64,000 bases of DNA from Cyclobacteriaceae bacterium (GTDB lineage Bacteria; Bacteroidota; Bacteroidia; Cytophagales; Cyclobacteriaceae): contig JAEUUI010000028.1 of the NCBI GenBank assembly GCA_016786585.1, forward strand, positions 248,001-312,000, written 5' to 3'. The notes under the pieces were generated by a model. That model ran no database searches, was not told where the DNA came from, and saw nothing but the letters and a program-made list of their open reading frames with translations. This document shows, piece after piece, positions 47,673-56,215 of the stretch. The position numbers and the translations under genes were made by a program. How positions within the stretch are numbered: position 1 is the stretch's first letter; each line of letters opens with the position of its first letter.

Positions 47673-48830
47673 TCACTGTGTTCTGTTTAAAAATTTCCTT
47701 CTGCGGCCCATATAGTAGAAGTTGATGACAGCCAGCACGATAATGACAATCAGCACCAGGAGCGTGATAAATAGCCGGGTATTGTTGAGTTCCAGTGTCT
47801 TGATTTCGGCTTCCTTTTTAAGCATTTCAAACTCTTTTTCTTTCTCCTGCAGGTTCAGCGCCATCTCCATTTGTGCGATGTTCCGGCTGCTCTCTTCCCC
47901 GAACACCTTTTCGCGGGCTGAGTCGTACTTGAGAAGTGTTTTGTAAGCTGTCTTCACATCGCCCAGGCGGAATTGATTTTCGGCCTTGTTACGGAGAATG
48001 TCCGGAACAAACCGGTATGCCTGAAGGTCCTGGGCGAGCGAATACGCTTCTGTTAAATACTGCATCGCCGGCTTGGGCTGATTTGCTTTTGTATACGCAA
48101 TACCGATGTTGGTAATGGTTCCCAGCATACCCAGTCGGCTGTTTTGTTTCTCTTCAATCCCGAGTGCCTTTTGGTAGTACTCGATCGCGCGCTGGTAGTT
48201 GCCTTGCCGGAAGAACACGTTGCCGAGGTTGTTCATCGGATCCGCAAAGGGCTGGCCTGATTTTTCGCTGAGCTGATATGCTTTCTCAAAATACTCGGAG
48301 GCTTTTTCATACAACTGTAGATCGATGTGCAGGTTGCCGAGGTTGTTCAGTGAGCCCACCAACCGCGTTTCATCTTTTAGTTCAACCAGCTGGTTATATG
48401 ATTCTTCGAGGTATTTCATCGCCTGGCCATAATCGCCTTTGATCGAGTAAATCGTGGCGATATTGTTCTTCGTGGTCGCAATGCCTTCTTTGTTTTCAAG
48501 GGTTTCGTAAATTTTCAGTGAACGGATATAATACTCAAGGGCCTTATCGAATGCGCCCTGATTTTTATACGCTACACCCAGGTTGTTATACGATGCTGCT
48601 ACACCTTTCTGGTCGTTGATTTCGGTAGCCAGGTTCAATGCTTCGCGTGTGTATCCAATGCCCTTCACGGGATTTGACGACACCGTGGCGCGAAACAACT
48701 CGTTTAATACTTTTACCTTTCGTTCATTCCGGGCTGTGTCAAGCGCTTTCAGCAGGCTGTCGGTTTGCGCGACTGCGGGGCTGAGCATGACAAACGCTAA
48801 GAGGAGGGAACACAAAATTCGACTGATCAT
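47673..48830 (-). CDS. TPR protein with a C-terminal membrane helix, no output domain
   Basis: The 385-residue protein has a signal peptide (start chosen at 48830), about seven TPR repeats (from residue 60 to 290) with typical GDYGQAMKYLEES and GNYQRAIEYYQKA units, a coiled coil (KEFEMLKKEAEIKTLEL) and a transmembrane helix near 355-375. In Bacteroidota the same layout usually continues into a histidine kinase, LytTR or HTH domain, but here the chain ends about ten residues after the helix (RRRKFLNRTQ). Confidence 0.82.
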   Translation of the reverse strand: MISRILCSLLLAFVMLSPAVAQTDSLLKALDTARNERKVKVLNELFRATVSSNPVKGIGYTREALNLATEINDQKGVAASYNNLGVAYKNQGAFDKALEYYIRSLKIYETLENKEGIATTKNNIATIYSIKGDYGQAMKYLEESYNQLVELKDETRLVGSLNNLGNLHIDLQLYEKASEYFEKAYQLSEKSGQPFADPMNNLGNVFFRQGNYQRAIEYYQKALGIEEKQNSRLGMLGTITNIGIAYTKANQPKPAMQYLTEAYSLAQDLQAYRFVPDILRNKAENQFRLGDVKTAYKTLLKYDSAREKVFGEESSRNIAQMEMALNLQEKEKEFEMLKKEAEIKTLELNNTRLFITLLVLIVIIVLAVINFYYMGRRRKFLNRTQ

Positions 48831-48970
48831 AAATTCCTTCTGGGTTTCGGACATTAAAGATAGCCTAAAATCTCACTCCGGAAGGGGAGGGTTTTGCGAA
48901 ATCGACCGCTGGCATAAATTCGGTTCGGATTGCGCCCGTAAACCGACAAATTTCTGAAAACTCCGAACTC

Positions 48971-49465
48971 ATGAAAAAATCCCTGATCACGATCATTCTT
49001 GCGCTGAGCTTAACAACATTGCTGCAGGCACAAACTCCTGATGAAAAACAGGTGACCGATGTTGTGAACAATCTCTTCAAGGCTATGCAAACAAACGACA
49101 CCGTATTGTTCAAGTCGGTGTTTGCCGATCAGGTTACGATGGCTACAGTCGCGAAGAATCGCGAAGGGAAACTGGTTCTTGAACGTGAGACCGGTATTCG
49201 TGACTTTTTGAAAGCGATTGCCAAGCCCAACCCGCGAGGCGCATTCAATGAAGAAATCTGGAGCATAAAAGTTCAGCTCGATGGCGACTTTGCGCAGCTG
49301 TGGTGCGACTATGCATTCTATCTCGGTAATACGTTTAGTCATTGCGGGGTCGATGCATTTCACCTTGTCCGCACAGCGGACGGCTGGAAGATATTCCACC
49401 TGGCCGATACCCGGAGGCGTGAAGGGTGCAAGGTTCCTCAGGAAATTCAGGATAAGCATAAATAG
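48971..49465 (+). CDS. Secreted NTF2-like protein
   Basis: A 164-residue protein with a signal peptide and an NTF2/SnoaL-like domain: TDVVNNLFKAMQTNDTVLFKSVFADQ (outline), WSIKVQLDGDFAQLWCDYAFY and GWKIFHLADTRR. It may bind a small molecule in the periplasm. It is 2 bp upstream of the histidine phosphatase gene, so the two form an operon. Confidence 0.78.
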   Translation: MKKSLITIILALSLTTLLQAQTPDEKQVTDVVNNLFKAMQTNDTVLFKSVFADQVTMATVAKNREGKLVLERETGIRDFLKAIAKPNPRGAFNEEIWSIKVQLDGDFAQLWCDYAFYLGNTFSHCGVDAFHLVRTADGWKIFHLADTRRREGCKVPQEIQDKHK

Positions 49466-49467
49466 GC

Positions 49468-49962
49468 ATGAAGAAATTAATATTGGTATACGCGCTGCTA
49501 ATCATAGCGCAGATTTGTTATGCGCAAACCATTACCACGTTCATCCTCGTTCGGCATGCTGAAAAGGCTGCTGAAGGTGGCAGCGACCCTGAGTTGAAAC
49601 CGGAAGGCGTGAAGCGTGCTGAATCGTTAACGGCATTGTTTGAAAAGACAGACGTTACGGCTGTGTACTCAACGGATTTTAAACGCACTAGAAATACGGT
49701 TGCTCCGCTTGCGGCCGCGAAAGGCCTGACGTTGAACACATATTCATCCATGAAAACGGCTGATCTCGAAAAACTGGTGGCGGCTCACGCAGGCGGGACG
49801 ATGGTCATTTCGGGTCATTCTAATACCATCCCTGATATCGCGAATGCTTTGGTGGGTGAGAAAAAGTTCGCACAATTCGCTGACAAGGATTACGGAAACA
49901 TTTTAATCATTTCAGTCACTGCGGTAGGGAAGGATGCGAAGGTTGTTTGGCTAAGGTATTAG
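49468..49962 (+). CDS. Secreted histidine phosphatase family protein
   Basis: The 164-residue protein has a signal peptide and the histidine phosphatase (SixA-like) motifs LVRHAEK and VISGHSNTIPD, with a catalytic RHA triad at the first motif. It is likely a periplasmic phosphatase. It overlaps the convergent membrane gene by 4 bp. Confidence 0.85.
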   Translation: MKKLILVYALLIIAQICYAQTITTFILVRHAEKAAEGGSDPELKPEGVKRAESLTALFEKTDVTAVYSTDFKRTRNTVAPLAAAKGLTLNTYSSMKTADLEKLVAAHAGGTMVISGHSNTIPDIANALVGEKKFAQFADKDYGNILIISVTAVGKDAKVVWLRY

Positions 49963-50363
49963 TAGGCAATCTTGAGGTAGATGAAGAGAAACGTTACCGT
50001 CAGGTAGATCCAAAACAACGAGAAGATAACATGGATCGCGGTTTCAAATTTTTTGCCCCACCACAATTTTGTGGAATAGATGAATAGCTGAAAGATCAGC
50101 CGGGTACCCCAGAAAATAAACAAGCCGAGACTAACAACTTGCCCAAACGGTGTGTTCACGATTTCCGGTGCATAGAAAACACACAGTAGTCCCATCAGAA
50201 AAACAATCAATCCGATAAAGAACGTGTGAACATACATCATTTGTGTATTAATCAGGCTCACGGGTTGAAACTCCACTTTCCAGTTAAAATACCTTGGAAA
50301 TATTATGTGGACACCAGCCAACACGAAGAATAAATATCCGATGATATTAAGATGCAGTTCCAT
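49959..50363 (-). CDS. Four-helix membrane protein
   Basis: A 134-residue protein with four membrane helices and an early FVLAGVHIIFPRYFNWK motif. No family is known. Its start overlaps the stop of the methyltransferase gene by 17 bp, marking the end of the DoxX operon. Confidence 0.65.
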   Translation of the reverse strand: MELHLNIIGYLFFVLAGVHIIFPRYFNWKVEFQPVSLINTQMMYVHTFFIGLIVFLMGLLCVFYAPEIVNTPFGQVVSLGLFIFWGTRLIFQLFIYSTKLWWGKKFETAIHVIFSLFWIYLTVTFLFIYLKIAY

Positions 50364-51099
50364 GACGTTGCAGGATAAAAACGGTTATGAAAGGGGTAAT
50401 ATTAAATTCAGAAGTAACAGCTAAGCCGGAATCACGAAAGTTTTGAAGCCACGTGTTTTTTGCGAAGAAATGAAAGAAGCCAATGTTAAACGCAAGAAAG
50501 TTGTTTACATCGCGCAAATGTTCCGTCACTATAATCTTCCCATGAGCGGAGAGCGCATTTGAAAGCGTCTTCAAAAAGGCTACGCGTTCATGATCGTTCC
50601 GAACTTCATGAATCGCCAAGGTTAGTAGTATCAGGTCAGTTGTGTTTGCCTGAAGCGGCACATTATCGGTAGAAATTTTAATTGTACCTGGAAACTGCGG
50701 GTAAGCACGCCTCGCACGCTCGATGGACACTTCTGTGTGCTTTTTCGGATCGTAAAAATCGAAAACTCTTAACTCCGCTTCCGGATAGATTTGTTTTAAC
50801 AGATAACTTGTTTCGTCAAACCCGGCATGGATGTTCACGATCTTCGATTCGCCTGGCTTTTTCTCCAGCCAATCAAATGTGTAGAGATTGGAAAAATCAT
50901 AGATGTAGGCAGATGCGCATAGCGAGACAACTGTGCTTACTAGAATCAGTCCGCCAATCAGCTTAAAAACTATTGCGTAAGAATCTGAAAGGAATGTGGA
51001 TGAAGTGAACAAGAATGCAATTGCCAGCGCTGCCAGGAGATAATAGTGCCAGTTAAACCGAACGATGTTCGCTACGCCTGAGAAGCTTGTTCTTTCCAT
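50347..51099 (-). CDS. Membrane-anchored class I methyltransferase
   Basis: The 250-residue protein has two N-terminal membrane helices (about 18-60) fused to a class I methyltransferase core: VNIHAGFDETSYLL as motif I, VFDFYDP near the acidic motif II and IKIST...LILLTLAIHEVRN. Motif I lacks the usual GxGxG, so SAM binding is degenerate or altered. It is part of the overlapping 52219-49959 operon. Confidence 0.72.
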   Translation of the reverse strand: MERTSFSGVANIVRFNWHYYLLAALAIAFLFTSSTFLSDSYAIVFKLIGGLILVSTVVSLCASAYIYDFSNLYTFDWLEKKPGESKIVNIHAGFDETSYLLKQIYPEAELRVFDFYDPKKHTEVSIERARRAYPQFPGTIKISTDNVPLQANTTDLILLTLAIHEVRNDHERVAFLKTLSNALSAHGKIIVTEHLRDVNNFLAFNIGFFHFFAKNTWLQNFRDSGLAVTSEFNITPFITVFILQRHGTAS

Positions 51100-51821
51100 G
51101 TTTCAATGCGCCCCTTTTTCCAATAATAAGGAATGTTTTCGACCACAAAAGCATTTGCCAGCACGGCTTCGGGAAATCTCTTTTCGATAAAATCGATGTG
51201 GGATTTTGTAACCGATACAGGTTTTGGCTCCCAATGTTGTCTTACACCTTCGATGATCAATACTTCCTGCGTCTTATCGTTGTAGGTAAACGTAAATGGT
51301 AACGGGCCGGCATAGCGCCTGGCTTCCTTCCAGTCGAGAAAGGGTGAATTTTTCGGCAGGTCTACACTTGGTTCATTTTTTAATGTAACGATCTCTATTC
51401 CTGACTGACGTGAATGAAAGCTCAGCGTATCTGCTGTGATTTTCTCAATAATATCTGTGGTGGTGTAATTGTAATGTGTAAATATGTTTCCGAAAAAAGA
51501 CATGCGCGGTTTATTGGTTTCGGATTTTATGATGTAAAGTCCGCGTAACCGTTTGCCTGCGTTGGTTTTATATCGCACAAAGATTCTGAAGCCAGCGAGA
51601 ATAAAATCATTTCCAATAAATTCGGGGAAGCCTTTTGGTCGCAGGTTTTTGGTTGTAACAAGCGCAACTGCGACAAACCCCCATTTATCATTCAGCGTGT
51701 CCAATTCAAGGCAGGGTGGGATCAACGGCTGTAACATTTCCTTTGGTACCGAAAACGTTAAGACGAGCGAGTGTTCAAAGAAAGTTTCTACTGCGAAAGG
51801 ATGGTTTTTAAGGGAAACCAT
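51072..51821 (-). CDS. DUF2071 protein
   Basis: A 249-residue protein with the DUF2071 outline: VSLKNHPFAVETFFEHSLVLTF, LDTLNDKWGFVAVALVTTKNLRPKGFPEF (outline) and RIFVRYKTNAGKRLRGLY. It overlaps the methyltransferase gene (28 bp) and is translationally coupled (TAATG) to the DoxX-like gene. The gene set suggests a common redox or lipid-linked pathway. Confidence 0.8.
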   Translation of the reverse strand: MVSLKNHPFAVETFFEHSLVLTFSVPKEMLQPLIPPCLELDTLNDKWGFVAVALVTTKNLRPKGFPEFIGNDFILAGFRIFVRYKTNAGKRLRGLYIIKSETNKPRMSFFGNIFTHYNYTTTDIIEKITADTLSFHSRQSGIEIVTLKNEPSVDLPKNSPFLDWKEARRYAGPLPFTFTYNDKTQEVLIIEGVRQHWEPKPVSVTKSHIDFIEKRFPEAVLANAFVVENIPYYWKKGRIETWKEQASQA

Positions 51822-52219
51822 TACTGGGGTTTTTGACCGGGTTGTGTAAGTATAAATTCATACACTACCAATACTCCCGTAAACGCAAGCGCTACCAACA
51901 AGTTTGCCTTTCCGAATAATAATAAATCAGGTGCCACGAAAAATTCTATCAGGTTCATGGTAAGCACAATAAGTATCTGAGCTATGCTGCATAACCGTGA
52001 TTTTATTCCGGATAGAATCCAGATGAACATCAGAATTTCCAGCACGCCAATTGTTTTTGTGAGTATTGGGGCGTACTCAGTGCCAAGAATCCGGCCGACA
52101 ATCAACTCATGCCGGGGAACAAAATTGAGAACTTTACAGAAAAGTCCGTTAACGAGCCAAACGAGCGAAATAAGAATTTTCAGAACAGTTCGGATGATCG
52201 CACGACTGTTCTTTTGCAC
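51821..52219 (-). CDS. DoxX-like membrane protein
   Basis: A 132-residue four-helix membrane protein with SLVWLVNGLFCKVLNFVPRHELIVGRILG, shown only in part, the DoxX-like pattern with an early Asn/Lys-containing helix. The stop overlaps the DUF2071 start by one base. Downstream order is DoxX, DUF2071, methyltransferase, membrane protein. Confidence 0.8.
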   Translation of the reverse strand: MQKNSRAIIRTVLKILISLVWLVNGLFCKVLNFVPRHELIVGRILGTEYAPILTKTIGVLEILMFIWILSGIKSRLCSIAQILIVLTMNLIEFFVAPDLLLFGKANLLVALAFTGVLVVYEFILTQPGQKPQ

Positions 52220-52221
52220 GC

Positions 52222-52929
52222 TTACGCCAGGTTATGAAACACGTTCTGAACATCATCGTCACCTTCCAGTGTTTCGATTAGTTTGAGAACTTCATCCTGC
52301 TGATCTTCAGGAAGCTCTTTTGTTGTCGTTGGGACGTACTGTAGTTCAGAGCTTTTTGCTTCGAGTCCTTTTGATTCCAGGAACTTCGCCATCTGGCCAA
52401 AGTCAACAAACTTCGTGTATACGATTGTCTCTTCTTCGTCACGCTGGATGTCTTCCGCACCGGCATCGATCAGGTCGAGTTCCAGTTCATCGAGATTTAA
52501 CTTGGCGGGGTCAAACTTGAAAACTCCGCGGTGCTCAAACATAAACGATACTGATCCTGAGTTACCCATGCTGCCACCACCTTTCGAAAAATGCAATCTT
52601 ACATTGGCTACCGTGCGGGTTGGGTTGTCGGTTGCAGCGACTACCAGTACCGGTACACCGTGTGGTGCGTAGCCTTCGTACACAACTTCCTGGTAATCTT
52701 TTTCTTCTTTTGAGGAGGCGCGCTTGATCGCATTTTCAACGCGGTCTTTTGGCATGTTCACACCTTTTGCGTTTTGAATCGCCATGCGAAGCTTCGGGTT
52801 GTTGTCGGGATTCGGACCACCCTGCTTTACAGCAATGGCAATATCTTTCCCGATGCGCGTGAAGGCTTTCGCCATCTTGTCGAACCGCGCGAACATCTTA
52901 TGCTTCCGTTTTTCAAAAATGCGTCCCAT
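52222..52929 (-). CDS. yebC: YebC/PmpR family regulator
   Basis: The 235-residue protein has the YebC signature: FARFDKMAKAFTRIGKDIAIAVKQGGPNPD..NPKLRMAI in the N-terminal domain, and domain 2 and 3 motifs such as GYAPHGVPVLV and DEEETIVYTK. YebC-type proteins bind DNA or ribosomes and some relieve stalling at proline motifs. It ends 2 bp from the DoxX-like gene. Confidence 0.92.
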   Translation of the reverse strand: MGRIFEKRKHKMFARFDKMAKAFTRIGKDIAIAVKQGGPNPDNNPKLRMAIQNAKGVNMPKDRVENAIKRASSKEEKDYQEVVYEGYAPHGVPVLVVAATDNPTRTVANVRLHFSKGGGSMGNSGSVSFMFEHRGVFKFDPAKLNLDELELDLIDAGAEDIQRDEEETIVYTKFVDFGQMAKFLESKGLEAKSSELQYVPTTTKELPEDQQDEVLKLIETLEGDDDVQNVFHNLA

Positions 52930-52987
52930 GAGCTATCCAATGATTATCGGATGCAAAAATAAGCGGATTCGCGAAACGGTAAACAGT

Positions 52988-54055
52988 TTACGGTTTGCTT
53001 TTTAACGCCTTTTCAAGGCTTTTCGCACGGTTGATTTTATGGGTTTCGGTTCGAATGAATTGGCCGGTATGAAGTATTTCCTTCGGCACCTCGTAAACCG
53101 GAAGGGTGTTTTTGAGTTTGATGGCAATATCCGTTGGTACGGTTCCTTCAATAATTAACACAAGCCGGGTGCCCAACCGCTCATCCGGTACTCCGGCAAC
53201 GAAGAAAGGTTGTGCCAGCAGCGGTTCGATTTTCTTTTCGATTGATTCGGGAATCAGCTTAATTCCGCCACTGTTGATTACGTTATCGAAGCGACCCAGA
53301 ATTTTGAAATGACGACCGTCAATTAATTGAACAATATCGTTGGTTATCACCGGTTCACTGAATTCAGGCAGGGTAATGACCAAACAATCGCGTTCATCGG
53401 TGGTAATCGTAATGCCCGGTAAAACTTCGAATGAAGTCTGTGCATCGGTACCGTTTAGTCTTTGTAACGCAATGTGCGAAACGGTTTCTGTCATGCCGTA
53501 CGTTGCGTATACATCGCACGAAAGTGTTTTTATTTTTTCCAGCAGGGAAGGAGAAACGGCTGCTCCGCCAATGATAATCGATCTAAACCGGTTCAGCTTC
53601 GCGAGTGAAGTTTTGTTTTTGAAAATCCCATCCAGCTGAAGTGGAACAAATGCACCGAAATCCGGTTGCATGGGTAAATCCTTTAATGGATCAGACGAAG
53701 GTTCAGTTGCCACGATGTTCATGCTTGCTTCAAGCGCCCGTACCAGCATCATTTTTCCGGCAATGTATTTTGTATCCAGACAAACCAATGCGGTGTTTTT
53801 ATCGGTCAGGCTAAGTTTGTTAATTGTCCGGGTCGCGCTGTCAAGCAACTGTTGGCGGGTAAGCGTAATTTCTTTTGGTGTTCCGGTAGAGCCGCTGGTT
53901 TTAAGTGTGACGTGTTGTTCACCGTTAAGCCAGCTTCGGATAAATGAAAAAGTATTTGATTCAAATTCTGAATAACTCGAAAAAGCACCATTCAGAATTG
54001 CATCAAATTCAATCTGACGATTATTGATCCATATACCGGTCGGTGAATTGGGCAT
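52988..54055 (-). CDS. menE: o-Succinylbenzoate-CoA ligase MenE
   Basis: The 355-residue protein is an ANL-superfamily AMP-forming ligase with P-loop TSGSTGTPKEI, YGMTETVSHIA and hinge GRFDNVINSGGIKLI, and the C-terminal lysine in HKINRAKSLEK. With the menF, menD and menB genes upstream it is assigned as MenE, which activates o-succinylbenzoate in menaquinone synthesis. It is shorter than typical MenE (about 450 residues), as in other Bacteroidota. The start overlaps the zeta-like gene by one base (TAATG). Confidence 0.87.
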   Translation of the reverse strand: MPNSPTGIWINNRQIEFDAILNGAFSSYSEFESNTFSFIRSWLNGEQHVTLKTSGSTGTPKEITLTRQQLLDSATRTINKLSLTDKNTALVCLDTKYIAGKMMLVRALEASMNIVATEPSSDPLKDLPMQPDFGAFVPLQLDGIFKNKTSLAKLNRFRSIIIGGAAVSPSLLEKIKTLSCDVYATYGMTETVSHIALQRLNGTDAQTSFEVLPGITITTDERDCLVITLPEFSEPVITNDIVQLIDGRHFKILGRFDNVINSGGIKLIPESIEKKIEPLLAQPFFVAGVPDERLGTRLVLIIEGTVPTDIAIKLKNTLPVYEVPKEILHTGQFIRTETHKINRAKSLEKALKSKP

Positions 54056-54645
54056 TACCTGTTCAATCGTTTAGTGATAAACAACGCTTGTGAGACCCAA
54101 TCAGGACTATTTTGTTCTTCAAATATGATTTTTCCAGCGTGGATTTCTGCCATAATTGTTGCAGTATCTTCAGAAGTGTCGATCAGATACACGTGCTGGA
54201 ATTTATGAAGATTGCTTTTTAAGTAGCTCAAACCGGTTTTATAGCGATGCTCTATTATCGGCACCGCAATATCATGTCCTCCCTCGGCAACGCGTTTCTT
54301 TACACGGTTGATGTTAACGGAAACATCGGTTGTGTATAAAAAATAGATAGCTACCTCATACCCTTTCTTCATGATGGCGTAAGTCCAATCGTAATCACTC
54401 TGCATCGCGAGATTACTTTCTATCATGAAGTCGCTCATGTCGCTCAGATGATTGCTAATTTGGAGGCGTGCTTCTTCATCGGCACGCTGGAAGTTTTCTG
54501 CGGAATAAGATCCAAACGACCGTGCGATCAAGTCAACATTTACAAAGGGTAATTGCTTATCAATAAAATCTTCCGAAACGGCTGTCTCGTAGAATGTTGT
54601 CTTCCCGGTTCCGTTAGGGCCGGCAAGGATATGAAGTGTTGGCAT
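54055..54645 (-). CDS. Zeta-toxin-like P-loop kinase
   Basis: A 196-residue protein with Walker A GPNGTGKTT (residues 9-17) and a zeta-toxin layout: NVDLIARSFGSYSAENFQRADEEAR, then ESNLAMQSDY and YEVAIYFLYTT. Zeta toxins phosphorylate UDP-GlcNAc, but in many genomes these are housekeeping-like orphans. It directly follows a 58-residue gene and is coupled to menE. Confidence 0.8.
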   Translation of the reverse strand: MPTLHILAGPNGTGKTTFYETAVSEDFIDKQLPFVNVDLIARSFGSYSAENFQRADEEARLQISNHLSDMSDFMIESNLAMQSDYDWTYAIMKKGYEVAIYFLYTTDVSVNINRVKKRVAEGGHDIAVPIIEHRYKTGLSYLKSNLHKFQHVYLIDTSEDTATIMAEIHAGKIIFEEQNSPDWVSQALFITKRLNR

Positions 54646-54822
54646 TTACACCTGAGTGGGTAATTTGCTTTTTATCCGGGATTGATCAGCAGGATTCTCT
54701 TCGATCAAATCGCCATTTTCAATATAAAAAATGGTACTTCCTGCTGTTTTAGCTTTCGACCGAACGTGAGCACGATAGGCCAGGGACAATTTCTTAAAAT
54801 TTATCTTTACCGGTTCACGCAT
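54646..54822 (-). CDS. Small partner protein of zeta-like kinase
   Basis: A 58-residue basic protein (start ATG at 54822) with a KINFKKLSLAYRAHVRSKAKTAG stretch (outline) and an acidic C-terminus (GDLIEENPADQSR). Its TAA is directly followed by the kinase ATG, so the two are translated together, like antitoxin-toxin pairs. The role is an inference. Confidence 0.6.
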   Translation of the reverse strand: MREPVKINFKKLSLAYRAHVRSKAKTAGSTIFYIENGDLIEENPADQSRIKSKLPTQV

Positions 54823-54890
54823 ATGCAAGTATAACGAAAATTACCCGAAACTTGTTCGGTACTCAATCAATATCGAGCTACGTGAATAGC

Positions 54891-55379
54891 TCATGGTTTT
54901 TTCTTTTTCTTTCGTACGACAAGCTCCGGGTACCCATAGGTAGTGTCAACTTCCCGGCTAAACTCAAGATCCGAAAGATCGGCTATCACCAGCTCAATAG
55001 TTGTGTAAACCAGATTCTCGTCAAGCAAATGCCCGCCTGTTGTTGCACCGGTGCTATCGGCTACCGACAAGTGTAAATGCAAGGCAGTATCAGAAAATGT
55101 TCCTGTTAATGACAATACTTCGAAATGACCCGTGGCTTTGGATCCGTTCGGTTGATTGGCAAACCGAAGATTATACTGTTCAAGACTTCCTACACAGGTT
55201 ACAATTGCACCCGCCTTGATCGCGTTAGTCTTGGCAAACTCATCGATCGAACGTTTCAGATCGGCATGAGGCTTTAACCGCAACACGTACAAATTCTGTT
55301 GTTGTGAATTAACCTGTGCCGATCCGATCATACAAATAAGATTAGCGATAATTAAAAGTATGAGGCTGCGAACAGTCAT
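54891..55379 (-). CDS. Secreted PPC/DUF296-domain protein
   Basis: A 162-residue protein with a signal peptide (cleavage near SAQ) followed by a PPC/DUF296 domain: LKPHADLKRSIDEFAKTNAI, GAIVTCVGSLEQYNLRFAN and TTGGHLLDENLVYTTIELV. PPC proteins are usually cytoplasmic DNA-binding or metal-binding trimers, so a signal peptide is unusual. It lies in the men operon. Confidence 0.75.
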   Translation of the reverse strand: MTVRSLILLIIANLICMIGSAQVNSQQQNLYVLRLKPHADLKRSIDEFAKTNAIKAGAIVTCVGSLEQYNLRFANQPNGSKATGHFEVLSLTGTFSDTALHLHLSVADSTGATTGGHLLDENLVYTTIELVIADLSDLEFSREVDTTYGYPELVVRKKKKKP

Positions 55380-55390
55380 ACGCTAATTGA

Positions 55391-56215
55391 TTACGGAAAC
55401 TTCGGATACTTCGACCAGTCCGGATCGCGTTTTTCAAGGAACGCATTCTTGCCTTCTTTCGCTTCGTCACTCAGGTAATAAAGAAGCGTTGCATTTCCTG
55501 CAAGTTCCTGGATACCTGCCTGGCCGTCAAGCTCGGCATTAAACGATGCCTTCAGCATGCGTAACGCCAGCGGACTCTTCGCAATAATTTTTTTACACCA
55601 CTCAACAGTAGTTTCTTCCAGCTTGTCGAGCGGAACAACTTTGTTTACGAGACCCATCTCCAGTGCTTCCTTTGCATCGTACTGATCGCACAGGTACCAG
55701 ATCTCACGCGCTTTCTTCTGGCCAACAATGCGGGCGAGGTATGACGCACCAAAGCCGCCATCAAAGCTTCCTACTTTAGGACCGGTCTGACCGAAGCGTG
55801 CGTTCTCCGCTGCAATAGTAAGGTCGCAGACTACGTGTAACACATGTCCGCCACCGATGGCCCATCCTGCAACAGCTGCGATGACAGGTTTAGGGATGGA
55901 ACGAATTAGCTTTTGTAAATCCAACACGTTAAGTCGTGGTACGGTATCTTTTCCAACATAGCCGCCATGGCCGCGTACACTCTGGTCACCACCGCTACAA
56001 AACGCTTTTCCGCCTTCACCGGTAAAGATGATTACGCGAATGTCAGCATCTTCGCGACAGTAATACATCGCATCAATCATTTCGTGTACAGTCAACGGAG
56101 TAAATGCATTGTGCACCTGCGGCCGGTTGATGCTGATGCGGGCAATACCATCGTATTTATGGAATAAAATCTCTTTGTATTCTTTAATCTGTTGCCAGGG
56201 ATATTTATAACTCAT
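55391..56215 (-). CDS. menB: 1,4-Dihydroxy-2-naphthoyl-CoA synthase MenB
   Basis: The 274-residue crotonase-fold enzyme has the MenB motifs [12 protein letters not shown] and [16 protein letters not shown]. The Gly in [10 protein letters not shown] corresponds to the bicarbonate-dependent type, in which bicarbonate replaces an Asp carboxylate. It cyclises o-succinylbenzoyl-CoA in menaquinone biosynthesis. It overlaps menD by 11 bp. Confidence 0.93.
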   Translation of the reverse strand: MSYKYPWQQIKEYKEILFHKYDGIARISINRPQVHNAFTPLTVHEMIDAMYYCREDADIRVIIFTGEGGKAFCSGGDQSVRGHGGYVGKDTVPRLNVLDLQKLIRSIPKPVIAAVAGWAIGGGHVLHVVCDLTIAAENARFGQTGPKVGSFDGGFGASYLARIVGQKKAREIWYLCDQYDAKEALEMGLVNKVVPLDKLEETTVEWCKKIIAKSPLALRMLKASFNAELDGQAGIQELAGNATLLYYLSDEAKEGKNAFLEKRDPDWSKYPKFP

